50,083 nt of DNA from the NCBI GenBank assembly GCA_014190575.1, contig BJGQ01000021.1, positions 1-50,083 on the forward strand, written 5' to 3'. Source of the stretch: Bacteroidota bacterium (GTDB lineage: Bacteria; Bacteroidota; Bacteroidia; Chitinophagales; UBA10324). The notes beneath the pieces were generated by a model. The model ran no database searches. It worked only from the letters and a program-made list of their open reading frames with translations, and was not told the origin of the DNA. The translations under genes and the position numbers were made by a program. Each line of letters starts with the position of its first letter. Position 1 is the first letter of the stretch. Shown here in pieces: positions 16,900-24,722 of this stretch.

Positions 16900-17391
16900 T
16901 CAACTCTTCATATTCACAAAATCAAGCGGCATCGAATAATCCTTCATCTTTAAAAATGAAATCACTGTCTGCAGGTCGTCAATTTTTTTTCCGGTTACGC
17001 GAAGTTGATCGTCCATGATGCTTGCCTGTACTTTCAGTCCGTTATCTTTTATATCCTTCACCATTTTCTTCGCAGTATCACGGTCAATGCCCTGCTTTAT
17101 TTTTATTTCTTTCCGAATCATATTGCCCGATGCATACTGGTCTTTTCCGAAATCAAAGCACCGCGGATCAATGTGTTGTTTGAGCGAGCGAGCAATTAAA
17201 ATATCACCAATAGCTTTCACGCGCATATCGTTTTCTGTGGTGATGGTTATTTTCATTTCCTTTTTATCAAACTCTATTTCTGTTTTCGAACCATGAAAAT
17301 CATAACGGTTCACAATTTCCTTTTTAGCAGTGTTAATTGCATTGTCGAGCAACTGAGCATCTGATTTTGAGACTACATCGAATGAAGGCAT
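16900..17391 (-). CDS. yajQ: YajQ-family nucleotide-binding protein (UPF0234)
   Basis: A 163-aa cytoplasmic protein of the YajQ family, whose members bind nucleotides and in some bacteria cyclic di-GMP. The start at 17391 gives MPSFDVVSKSDAQLLDNAIN, which is the family N-terminus, and the family length of about 163 aa; a frame extension to 17454 lacks family resemblance. Other conserved pieces are KEIVNRYDFHGSKTEIEF (about 21-38), KQGIDRDTAKKMVKDIKD (about 102-119) and the final SMPLDFVNMKS. Biological role in Bacteroidota is not established. It is 121 bp downstream of the TPR gene on the same strand. Confidence 0.95.
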   Translation of the reverse strand: MPSFDVVSKSDAQLLDNAINTAKKEIVNRYDFHGSKTEIEFDKKEMKITITTENDMRVKAIGDILIARSLKQHIDPRCFDFGKDQYASGNMIRKEIKIKQGIDRDTAKKMVKDIKDNGLKVQASIMDDQLRVTGKKIDDLQTVISFLKMKDYSMPLDFVNMKS

Positions 17392-17512
17392 CTTTATTTG
17401 TGATTTCGAAGTGAAAAATAATAACTGTTCTTGAATAGCTGTATATCTTTTCAAATCTTCTCTTCGCAGGTGTTTGAGATTGTTTAAAATAAAAAGGACA
17501 ACTCGAACTAAT

Positions 17513-17833
17513 TCAATCTTCTAATCCTAATTCTAAATTGGTAAGAGCGTTTTGAAGTTCGCTGTATGTTTTGGCGTCTGAATGTTGTGTGAGATGCATT
17601 CCTTTTTTGAAAATGTTTTTCGCGTCTTCTTCCTTACCTAATTGTTGCAATAGTTTCCCGAGCTGGTAGTAGGTTCCAATGTAGTTTGGGTGATTGGAAA
17701 TTAAGTATTGAAAATATTTTTCGGCTTCAGCAAAGTTATCCTGTTTTATATATTCCAAGCCCAATGCATAGCGGGCGAATATATCTGTTGCATCTTCCTC
17801 AATAAATTTTTGTAATTGTTCAATACGATTCAT
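17513..17833 (-). CDS. Small TPR-repeat protein
   Basis: A 106-aa protein made almost entirely of tetratricopeptide helices: RYALGLEYIKQDNFAEAEKYF (first repeat, about 22-42), GTYYQLGKLLQQLGKEEDA (second, about 55-73) and a third helical pair to the end. Such short TPR proteins mediate protein contacts; no partner is apparent. The start at 17833 is chosen because TATTTTCG with TTG 17 nt upstream lies just before it; the longer frame to 17869 would begin inside that promoter. No signal peptide is seen, so it is likely cytoplasmic. Confidence 0.85.
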   Translation of the reverse strand: MNRIEQLQKFIEEDATDIFARYALGLEYIKQDNFAEAEKYFQYLISNHPNYIGTYYQLGKLLQQLGKEEDAKNIFKKGMHLTQHSDAKTYSELQNALTNLELGLED

Positions 17834-17841
17834 AGAGTGTG

Positions 17842-17869
17842 CGAAAATATTTTTTCTTTTCTCAATCAA
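17842..17869 (-). promoter_or_regulatory. Candidate promoter TTG-N17-TATTTTCG of the TPR gene
   Basis: On the minus strand TTG (17869-17867) and TATTTTCG (17849-17842) are 17 nt apart. The box ends 8 nt before the ATG at 17833, so the transcript is expected to be leaderless or nearly so. Confidence 0.45.
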
Positions 17870-18069
17870 GAAGCAATTGATTATTTCAATTAAGTAAAAT
17901 CCAAATTAGTATTAGTTTTATTAAAGGACTTAAGAAGTGTTAATATCCATTTCAGGCATCATTTATTCCCACATAGGGTCATTTAATTTGTGAGATTGAA
18001 AAGTGATTTGATATTGCATTAGTAAATCAATAATTAAAATACTCACTGTCAATCGAACACTAGTCAATT

Positions 18070-18492
18070 ATGAAAAATCAACTTCTGATTCTATTCGCAC
18101 TTTTTGCATTGGTTGTATCCGCTTTCTCATCTTGTAAAAAACCTATTACAGAATCTAATCCGAATTTTTCATTAACAGAATTGCTTACATCTGGCCCATG
18201 GGAAATATCTTTCTTCTTTGATGGTACAACTGATCGCTCCACTGAATTCAATAGATTTACTTTTACTTTTTTGAGTAACGGAATTATGTATGCTGCAAAT
18301 TCTTCAGAAACAATTTCAGGGGCGTGGGCAAACGAAAACAGTGCAACACAATTAAATATTTCAATTTCTGGAAATTCACAATTAACTTATTTAAATAAAA
18401 ATTGGATTATCAGCTCAACAGCAAATTCAACAATTATTATGCAAGATGGAAATTCCGGAAATATCTCCGAGCTTCATTTTGTGAAAAAATAA
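18070..18492 (+). CDS. Small lipoprotein, lipocalin-like, paralogue of 47108-47527
   Basis: A 140-aa predicted lipoprotein. The signal sequence ends with SAFSSC (Cys22) followed by KK, typical of Bacteroidota lipoproteins. The body is beta-rich with the pattern WEISFFFDGTTDRSTEF, FTFTFLSNG, SGAWANENS, LNKNWII and ELHFVKK at the end. The same blocks in the same order occur in the protein at 47108-47527, so the two are clear paralogues. The layout (a test-sheet of W-x-I-S strands and a closing ELHF) is lipocalin-like in appearance, but this is inference and no function is known. It stands alone on its strand between gaps of about 200 bp that show nothing else. Confidence 0.85.
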   Translation: MKNQLLILFALFALVVSAFSSCKKPITESNPNFSLTELLTSGPWEISFFFDGTTDRSTEFNRFTFTFLSNGIMYAANSSETISGAWANENSATQLNISISGNSQLTYLNKNWIISSTANSTIIMQDGNSGNISELHFVKK

Positions 18493-18678
18493 GGTAGACT
18501 TTTATTTATAATAATTCATTTATTCAGATTAGCGATTGAGCGGATTTAAATCTGGTAAAATCAAAAAAAATATTATTTAGTAATATGTTTTAAACCGGTT
18601 TGTCACTTGTGTTGGTTCCGGTTTCTTCATTCAGGATTTTTGATTGAAGTTTGTTGTATAAAAAATATTATTAAAAAT

Positions 18679-20031
18679 ATGATTGCATCCATCAATCCAT
18701 ATTCTGGCGAAAAAACAAAAGAGTACGCACCGATTTCTACAAAAGAAATTTCTGAAAAAATTATTATTGCTGATAAAGCATTTCTGTTATGGAAGAAAAC
18801 TTCTTTCGAAGAACGAAAAAAGTTGATGTTGAATTTAGCAGATGAATTGCTTTCACACAAAGAAGAACATTCGAAACTCATTACTCTCGAAATGGGAAAG
18901 TTGTTTATTGAATCAAGTTTGGAAATTGAAAAGTGCGCTCGCATGTGTAAGTATTATGCAGAGAATGCAGAAAAATTTCTTGCTGATGAAATAATGGAAA
19001 CCGAAGCGGAGAAAAGCTACATCAGTTACGAACCAATAGGAGTGGTGCTTTCAATAATGCCATGGAATTTCCCCTACTGGCAGGTGTTGCGTTTTGCTGT
19101 TCCTGCATTGATGGCCGGAAATGTTTGCTTATTGAAACATGCATCCAATGTTCCGCAATGTGCATTAATGATTGAGGAATTATTTATTGCAGCTGGATTT
19201 CCGCCAACTGTTTTTCAAACATTGTTAATTGATGCCAGTGAAGTGGAATCCATAATTGCAAATCCCATTGTGAAAGCGGTGACAATAACAGGAAGTGAGA
19301 AAGCAGGAAGTCATGTGGCATCTGTTGCGGGCAAGCACATAAAAAAATCTGTTCTGGAATTAGGTGGCAGTGATCCGTTCATTGTGTTTGATAATGCAAA
19401 CATTAAAGTTGCAGTTACCAATGCGGTGAAATCACGATTGGGAAATGATGGACAAAGTTGCATTGCTGCAAAACGATTTATTGTTTCAGAAAAGGTGATT
19501 GATGAGTTCACTCAACAACTGAAAGAAAAGTTTCAGCAACTGAAAAAAGGAAATCCATTTGATAAGGAAACGCAAATAGGAGTGATGGCTCGTGAAGATT
19601 TGGCCATTGAGTTGGAAAAGCAGATGAACAAATCAATCGCTCTTGGAGCGAAACTGATTTGCGGTGGTAAAAGAGATAAAGCTTTTTTTGAACCAACTAT
19701 TTTAACAAATGTAAAACCAGGTATGCCTGCATTCGATGAAGAACTATTTGGCCCTGTAGCGCCAATCATTCCTTTCAGTACCGAAGAAGAAGCAATTGAA
19801 CTTGCGAACAATTCATCTTTCGGTTTAGGTGGTTCGATATGGATAGGTGATAAATTGATGGGAATAAAAATTGCAAAACAAATTGAAAGTGGAAGTGTGT
19901 ATATAAACACTTTAATGAAATCAGACCAGCGATTACCATTCGGAGGAACTAAAAAATCTGGATTCGGTCGCGAACTCGGCAGGCACGGCATTCACGAATT
20001 TGTGAATGTTAAAAGTGTGATGGTGAATTGA
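18679..20031 (+). CDS. NAD(P)-dependent succinate-semialdehyde dehydrogenase-like aldehyde dehydrogenase
   Basis: A 450-aa aldehyde dehydrogenase of the superfamily that oxidises aldehydes to acids with NAD(P). The start at 18679 gives MIASINPYSGEKTKEY, the usual N-terminus; the frame extension to 18607 is unlike the family. Catalytic residues are in place: Asn130 in MPWNFPYWQ, Glu227 in LELGGSDPF and Cys261 in GQSCIAAKR; the cofactor-binding TITGSEKAG is near 203. The FPYWQV and GQSCIAAKR wording and the length of about 450-460 aa fit the short succinate-semialdehyde dehydrogenase group. Substrate is inferred from similarity. Its stop codon is separated by one base from the stop of sucC, whose product handles succinate. 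Confidence 0.88.
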   Translation: MIASINPYSGEKTKEYAPISTKEISEKIIIADKAFLLWKKTSFEERKKLMLNLADELLSHKEEHSKLITLEMGKLFIESSLEIEKCARMCKYYAENAEKFLADEIMETEAEKSYISYEPIGVVLSIMPWNFPYWQVLRFAVPALMAGNVCLLKHASNVPQCALMIEELFIAAGFPPTVFQTLLIDASEVESIIANPIVKAVTITGSEKAGSHVASVAGKHIKKSVLELGGSDPFIVFDNANIKVAVTNAVKSRLGNDGQSCIAAKRFIVSEKVIDEFTQQLKEKFQQLKKGNPFDKETQIGVMAREDLAIELEKQMNKSIALGAKLICGGKRDKAFFEPTILTNVKPGMPAFDEELFGPVAPIIPFSTEEEAIELANNSSFGLGGSIWIGDKLMGIKIAKQIESGSVYINTLMKSDQRLPFGGTKKSGFGRELGRHGIHEFVNVKSVMVN

Positions 20032-20032
20032 A

Positions 20033-21226
20033 CTAACTATTCACAACCTTGCTAACCAACTCTGCTGCTTCGCTCAATAATATTGCGGAGAAAACTTTCA
20101 ATCCGCTTTTATCAATCAGCTCTTTACCTAATTCTGCATTGGTTCCTTGTAAGCGCACAATGATTGGAATTTTTATTTCACCTATATTTTTATAAGCATC
20201 AACAACGCCTTGTGCAACACGATCGCATCGAACAATGCCACCGAAAATATTTATCAATATTGCTTTAACGCTTGGATCTGAAAGTATAATTCTGAAACCT
20301 GCTTCAACAGTTTGTGCATTGGCTGAACCACCAACATCTAAAAAATTTGCAGGCGAACCACCGGCTAATTTTATCATGTCCATAGTTGCCATTGCCAATC
20401 CTGCTCCATTTACCATGCAGCCAACATTGCCATCAAGTTTAATAAAATTCAGATTGTACTTGCTTGCTTCCACTTCAGTTGGATCTTCTTCTGAAATGTC
20501 ACGCAAATCAGGATATTGAGGATGACGATAGATAGCATTATCATCTATATTCACTTTTGCATCCACAGCAATAATTCTGTTATCGTGTGTTTTTAAAACC
20601 GGATTTATTTCCAACATGGCAGCATCGCTATTTATATAAGCCGTATATAAATTACCAACAAACTTCACCATGTTTTTAAAAGCATCACCACTCAATCCAA
20701 GGTTAAAAGCAATTTTGCGTGCCTGGAAAGGTTGTAACATTCCCTTTGGGTCAATCCATTCTTTCTGAATTTTTTCAGGATGCTTATCGGCTACTTCTTC
20801 AATCTCCATTCCGCCTTCAGTAGAATAAATAATTACATTTTGCTTTTTCTCACGGTCGAGTAAAATGCTCATGTAAAATTCTTTGCGCTGTTCAGGTTCG
20901 CCACCATAAACATCTTGAGCAATTAAAACTTTGTTCACTTTCTTTCCGGCAGGTCCGGTTTGAGGGGTAATTAAAGTCATTCCTAAAATATCAGAAACTT
21001 TCTCTTTTAGTTTTTCCATTGAAGTAGCAACTTTCACACCGCCACCTTTACCTCTTCCACCTGCATGAATCTGAGCCTTTACTACCCAACAAGTTGTACC
21101 TGTTGTCTGCTTTAAATTTCCAGCAGCTTCTACTGCATCGTGCAAAGTGGCAACCGCAATTCCTTCCTGAATGGTTACACCGTTTTTCTTTAGTATTTCT
21201 TTGCCTTGATATTCGTGAAGGTTCAT
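20033..21226 (-). CDS. sucC: Succinyl-CoA synthetase (ADP-forming) beta subunit
   Basis: A 397-aa TCA-cycle enzyme subunit that, with the alpha subunit (not in this window), interconverts succinyl-CoA and succinate with ATP formation. An ATP-grasp domain starts at the N-terminus (MNLHEYQGKEILKKNGV), with KAQIHAGGRGKGGGVK near 50 and ML-EINP-V near 205. The C-terminal ligase-CoA domain shows NGAGLAMATMD, FLDVGGSA and INIFGGIVRCD (about 270-335). Length is normal for the family (about 388-400). The 3' end faces the aldehyde dehydrogenase with only one base between stop codons. A TATTTTCACCAC sequence about 25 nt upstream may hold its promoter. Confidence 0.97.
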   Translation of the reverse strand: MNLHEYQGKEILKKNGVTIQEGIAVATLHDAVEAAGNLKQTTGTTCWVVKAQIHAGGRGKGGGVKVATSMEKLKEKVSDILGMTLITPQTGPAGKKVNKVLIAQDVYGGEPEQRKEFYMSILLDREKKQNVIIYSTEGGMEIEEVADKHPEKIQKEWIDPKGMLQPFQARKIAFNLGLSGDAFKNMVKFVGNLYTAYINSDAAMLEINPVLKTHDNRIIAVDAKVNIDDNAIYRHPQYPDLRDISEEDPTEVEASKYNLNFIKLDGNVGCMVNGAGLAMATMDMIKLAGGSPANFLDVGGSANAQTVEAGFRIILSDPSVKAILINIFGGIVRCDRVAQGVVDAYKNIGEIKIPIIVRLQGTNAELGKELIDKSGLKVFSAILLSEAAELVSKVVNS

Positions 21227-21347
21227 GTGTGATTGTTTTTTCGTGTGGTGAAAATAAATGGAGATGTGAATTCTGAAAGAATAAAATAGAATAGTTATCT
21301 ACTCATTGAAAAATTAAAAAAGAAAAGTTAACTGATAGATTAGTGAA

Positions 21348-21815
21348 CTACGGATAATTTATCTTGGGAAGAACTTTTAATGAAGATGAAGAAAGGTAAA
21401 ATTTAGTATTGTTAGAAAAATACCTGATAACAATTGAAGCATCAACAAAGCATGGTTTTACTGCTTCATCCGGACCTTTTTTTTCAGTTTCACCTTCAGG
21501 AGCAGCAGGTTTACTGCCAGGAAAAAATGCTGTTGCAGCTAATACCATTGTATCTTTTGAACTGTAATCATTTCTTTTTTTCAGAGAGAGTCTGTATCCA
21601 TTCACCCAAACTGAATCAAAACTGTAAGATGAATCAGGAGGAGAGAGGTAGAATAAATAGTTGGTTCCTTTTCCAGAACCCATTGCACCACCGGACCATG
21701 ACTGCGCGGTTGCGAAATAAATTTTCAATTCATGCTTGGGTGAATTTGAAGTTGTTTGATTGCATTGACTCATTTTTGTAATGGTCAGAATCAGTAGCAG
21801 ATATTTTATCATCAA
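21348..21815 (-). CDS. Hypothetical lipoprotein, overlapping holA
   Basis: A 155-aa predicted lipoprotein that I cannot assign to a family. The hydrophobic N-terminus ends with KMSQC (Cys19), an imperfect lipobox. The body has a Gly/Ser-rich AQSWSGGAMGSGKGTNYLF, a KKGPDEAVKPCFVD segment and a Ser-rich C-terminus. Its ATG overlaps the holA stop by 4 nt (ATGA), so it is translationally coupled to holA. The link between a replication protein and this lipoprotein is not obvious; the coupling may only reflect gene order. No homologue is recognisable in the window. Confidence 0.7.
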   Translation of the reverse strand: MMIKYLLLILTITKMSQCNQTTSNSPKHELKIYFATAQSWSGGAMGSGKGTNYLFYLSPPDSSYSFDSVWVNGYRLSLKKRNDYSSKDTMVLAATAFFPGSKPAAPEGETEKKGPDEAVKPCFVDASIVIRYFSNNTKFYLSSSSLKVLPKINYP

Positions 21816-22822
21816 TGTAAAATTTTAAAAATCATTTCTTTCATTAGTTCGGCTTGCGATGTGTTGGCTGAGTTCACACCTTTAAATTTCATCTCGTATT
21901 CGCCTATGGTTTGTAAAACCTGTTCTGTTTTTAACGGGGGGAAATTTTTCATTGCCGTTAAATATTCATCCGCAAAAAATGGATTAATACCAATAGCTGA
22001 AGCAACTGTGTTTTTATCTCTAGCGCCAAACGAATGTGCCACATATACTTTTTGAAAGTATCCAAACAAGGTTCCGGTTACTAATACAGCAGGATTGTTT
22101 TTTTGATTAGAAGCAAAATAATTTATGATTCGATTTGCTTTTAATACATCACGAAAAGCCAGTGCTCGTTGCAATTCAAATGAGTTGTATTCGCGTGATA
22201 AGCCTATGTTTTTAGTGATGTCGTCAACATCAATTGTTTTTTCTTTAGGTATGTTGATGATTAATTTTTCAATTTCGGTGGCAATGCGGTTTAAATCATT
22301 TCCAACAAATTCTGCCATCAATGCAGCTGCGGGTTCACTTATTTTTAATCCTTCCTCTTTAATAAAAGTAATTATCCATTGAGGTAATTTACTATCGTAA
22401 ATTTTATCGGCAGTTAAAAATACTGAATGGTCAACAATTTTTTTTACACTTTTATTTCGTTTATCTAATTTTTTATGCTTGTGGCAAATAACGAGAATGG
22501 TTGACTTCAATGGTTTCTCAAAATAGGGAAGCAACTTTTCCCATTCATCTGCTTTAAAATTCTGCGCTTCTTTCACAATCACAACCTGATAGGTTCCCAT
22601 CATCGGATAGCCACGCGCATAATCATTTATCTGATTAATGGAAGTATCTTTTCCATATAAAATAAACTGATTAAAACTTTTTTCCGAATCGTTTAATACT
22701 TTCTGTTCAATAAAATTACTGATGCTGTCAATGTAGTATGCTTCTTCACCTTCCAGAAAATAAATCGGATGATAAATTTTACTTTTCAATTCCCGCATTA
22801 CTTCAGTAAATTCCTTTTTCAT
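21812..22822 (-). CDS. holA: DNA polymerase III delta subunit
   Basis: A 336-aa clamp-loader subunit that opens the sliding clamp. The delta-subunit layout is clear: PIYFLEGEEAYYIDSISNFI near the start, GYPMMGTYQVVIVKEAQNF near 75, a lid-like region with CHKHKKLDKRNKSVKK near 120, and the C-terminal domain with VGNDLNRIATEIEKL near 175 and RALAFRDVLKANRIINYF near 225. Length matches bacterial HolA (about 330-345). Its start is 4 bp after the AMP nucleosidase gene, so these form an operon; the lipoprotein gene overlaps its end. This neighbourhood with a divergent mini HsdR-N protein is common in Bacteroidota. Confidence 0.92.
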   Translation of the reverse strand: MKKEFTEVMRELKSKIYHPIYFLEGEEAYYIDSISNFIEQKVLNDSEKSFNQFILYGKDTSINQINDYARGYPMMGTYQVVIVKEAQNFKADEWEKLLPYFEKPLKSTILVICHKHKKLDKRNKSVKKIVDHSVFLTADKIYDSKLPQWIITFIKEEGLKISEPAAALMAEFVGNDLNRIATEIEKLIINIPKEKTIDVDDITKNIGLSREYNSFELQRALAFRDVLKANRIINYFASNQKNNPAVLVTGTLFGYFQKVYVAHSFGARDKNTVASAIGINPFFADEYLTAMKNFPPLKTEQVLQTIGEYEMKFKGVNSANTSQAELMKEMIFKILH

Positions 22823-22826
22823 GCAA

Positions 22827-23597
22827 TCAGAATTTCAAATGCTTAACTGTGTGACCGTTGTTGATTAATTGTTTCAACGATTCAATTCCGATTTTCAAAT
22901 GATTTTCTACAAATTTTTCTGTTACCATTTTATCACTTCGCTCGGTTTTAACTCCTGCTGAAACCATTGGCTGATCACTAACTAATAACAATGAACCTGA
23001 AGGAATTTTATTGGCAAATGCTGTAATAAAAATGGTTGCTGTTTCCATATCAATTCCCATGACACGAATTTTTTGCAAGTATTTTTTAAACGCTTCATCG
23101 TGTTCCCACACTCTGCGATTGGTGCTGTAAACAGTCCCAGTCCAGTAATCTTGTTTGTTATCGCGAATGGTGGTGCTGATTGCTTTTTGCAAAGCGAAGG
23201 CAGGTAATGCAGGTACCTCAGGAGGATAATAATCATTCGATGTTCCTTCTCCTCTGATGGCGGCTATCGGAAGTATTAAATCGCCGAGTTTATTTTTCTT
23301 TTTCAATCCGCCACACTTCCCTAAAAATAAAACTGCTTTAGGTTGCACTGCGCTAAGCAAATCCATTATTGTGGCAGCATTTGGGCTACCCATTCCAATA
23401 TTAATAATGGTAATTCCTTGGGCTGTTGCATTTTGCATTGCACGGTCTTTTCCTTTCACTTCCACTTTATTCCAAGAGGCAAACAATTCAACATAATTGC
23501 TGAAGTTGGTCAACAAAATGTACTTACTGAATTCATTTAACTCTAGGCCTGTGTATCGTGGAAGCCAATTATCAACTATTTCTTTTTTTGTCTTCAT
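22827..23597 (-). CDS. amn: AMP nucleosidase
   Basis: A 256-aa purine enzyme that cleaves AMP to adenine and ribose 5-phosphate, of the short Bacteroidota form that lacks the N-terminal domain of the E. coli enzyme. The phosphorylase-like core shows INIGMGSPNAATIMD near 66, LFLGKCGGLKKKNKLGDLILP near 91, AAIRGEGTSNDYYPPEVPALP near 113, IDMETATIFITAF near 185 and SDQPMVS near 208. The enzyme acts in purine salvage and AMP balance. It precedes holA by 4 bp in a likely operon; the promoter region (23598-23677) is shared with the divergent PD-(D/E)XK gene. Confidence 0.9.
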   Translation of the reverse strand: MKTKKEIVDNWLPRYTGLELNEFSKYILLTNFSNYVELFASWNKVEVKGKDRAMQNATAQGITIINIGMGSPNAATIMDLLSAVQPKAVLFLGKCGGLKKKNKLGDLILPIAAIRGEGTSNDYYPPEVPALPAFALQKAISTTIRDNKQDYWTGTVYSTNRRVWEHDEAFKKYLQKIRVMGIDMETATIFITAFANKIPSGSLLLVSDQPMVSAGVKTERSDKMVTEKFVENHLKIGIESLKQLINNGHTVKHLKF

Positions 23598-23643
23598 CTA
23601 AAAAATTTCAATGGCTAAAAGTAATGAATACAATGATTAAAAA

Positions 23644-23673
23644 TTGTGACTTGATGATGGATGCTTAGCTTCG
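23644..23673 (+). promoter_or_regulatory. Candidate promoter TTG-N19-TAGCTTCG of the HsdR-N protein
   Basis: TTG at 23644-23646 and TAGCTTCG at 23666-23673 are 19 nt apart. The box ends 4 nt before the ATG at 23678. This is the best spaced example of the TAnnTTCG variant in the window and implies a leaderless transcript. Confidence 0.5.
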
Positions 23674-23677
23674 CCGA

Positions 23678-24130
23678 ATGATGAAACCATTGGAATTAAA
23701 ATTCAGGGAATATACTTTTCGTTTTCGTAAACGCTCAGGTAAGGATGAAGTGTTTGATACTTTACGGAAAAAATTTGTTGCGCTCACACCGGAAGAAAAA
23801 GTTCGGCAACAATTACTAAACTACCTGATTGTTGATTTGCAGTATCCGAAAGGATTAATAGGAGTGGAGAAAGGATTAAATGTAAATGGTAACCCGCGAC
23901 GGATGGATATTGTTGTGTACGACAGAGGTGGTTCTGCTTTTATGATTTTAGAATGCAAGTCACCTTCCGTAAAAATTACGCAGGAAGTTTTTGATCAGGC
24001 TGCCATGTACAATCTAACTTTAAAAGTTCCATACTTAGTTGTATGTAATGGTGATGAAACTTATTGCTGTAAAATCTATTGGGAAGAAAAGGAGTTTGAA
24101 TTTCTTAATGAATTTCCAAAAGTGAATTAA
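23678..24130 (+). CDS. Small PD-(D/E)XK protein, type I restriction HsdR N-terminal domain-like
   Basis: A 150-aa stand-alone domain of the HSDR_N_2 family. The nuclease-fold signature is visible: Glu64 in GVEKGLNV, Asp77 in RRMDIVV, and Glu92-Cys-Lys94 in LECKSP, followed by a conserved helix with DQAAMYNLTL. This would form an active PD-(D/E)XK site, but there is no helicase, specificity or modification subunit nearby, so it is not a restriction system. The gene is divergent from the AMP nucleosidase-holA pair, a pairing often seen in Bacteroidota, which suggests a housekeeping DNA-processing role that is not defined. Two consecutive ATGs (23678, 23681) are possible starts. Confidence 0.87.
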   Translation: MMKPLELKFREYTFRFRKRSGKDEVFDTLRKKFVALTPEEKVRQQLLNYLIVDLQYPKGLIGVEKGLNVNGNPRRMDIVVYDRGGSAFMILECKSPSVKITQEVFDQAAMYNLTLKVPYLVVCNGDETYCCKIYWEEKEFEFLNEFPKVN

Positions 24131-24184
24131 AAGAACTATTCAATTTAAAATTGAAAGAATACTTCACTTCATTATCCAAATAAT

Positions 24185-24218
24185 AAAAAACCCGTTTCGG
24201 CAGTCCGGAACGGGTTTT
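24185..24218. terminator. Bidirectional intrinsic terminator between convergent genes
   Basis: A 15-bp stem, AAAAACCCGTTTCGG with CCGGAACGGGTTTTT (one T-G pair), and a CAGT loop. T-runs occur on both sides, so it can end the HsdR-N transcript from the left and the small lipoprotein transcript from the right. Confidence 0.9.
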
Positions 24219-24238
24219 TATTTTTATTTATAGTTGAA

Positions 24239-24652
24239 TTAAACTTTTGTTAAAGTCCATATTTCATCAACAGTTGTTGTAATACTACCTGAAGTTTCAG
24301 TAGTATGAGAAGTCCATTTTTCTGATTTTGCTTTCATTTCCTCTACATTATAGGTTTGTGAAGGAAAACCAGGATAAGAAACAGTAACTGTTTTATTTTT
24401 CTTGTCGTAACTCCAAGTACAAGCAACTGAAAATCCACCCTGAGTTATGGTAATTGTACCGTCGGTAAATTTTGCTGAATATGCACCTGATGCAACACTT
24501 GAATTGGTGCCAACTGTTGTAGTGGTTGAATAATTAATTGTCCATAATCCATCCTTCTTTGGAAGAATTTTGTCAGGCGCTTTTGAACAAGAACTGAAAA
24601 GAATTGTCAGCGAAAATGCAATCGCTAACAATTTGTGTAATGATTTTTTCAT
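24239..24652 (-). CDS. Small lipocalin-like lipoprotein
   Basis: A 137-aa predicted lipoprotein. The start at 24652 gives a clean signal, MKKSLHKLLAIAF then LFSSC (Cys23 or so) and SK; the longer frame to 24739 lacks this. The beta-rich body includes GLWTINYSTTTTVG, KFTDGTITITQGG, CTWSYDKKNKTVTVSYPG and the closing IWTLTKV. The rhythm of W-x-I/L strands and a final W-T-L resembles lipocalin-like lipoproteins and faintly those at 18070 and 47108, but block order differs. It lies 70 bp downstream of the alpha/beta-hydrolase lipoprotein gene and may be co-transcribed. A TATTTTCA sequence is about 25 nt upstream. Confidence 0.78.
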   Translation of the reverse strand: MKKSLHKLLAIAFSLTILFSSCSKAPDKILPKKDGLWTINYSTTTTVGTNSSVASGAYSAKFTDGTITITQGGFSVACTWSYDKKNKTVTVSYPGFPSQTYNVEEMKAKSEKWTSHTTETSGSITTTVDEIWTLTKV

Positions 24653-24722
24653 GAGTAGATTTTTTTTGTGGCAGTGAAAATAATAATCAGAAAACGAAAA
24701 TGTCAATATCAAAATATTCTTC

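Noticed and set aside
23678-24130. Type I restriction-modification system
   Set aside because: Only the HsdR N-terminal domain is present; helicase, specificity and methylase subunits are missing.
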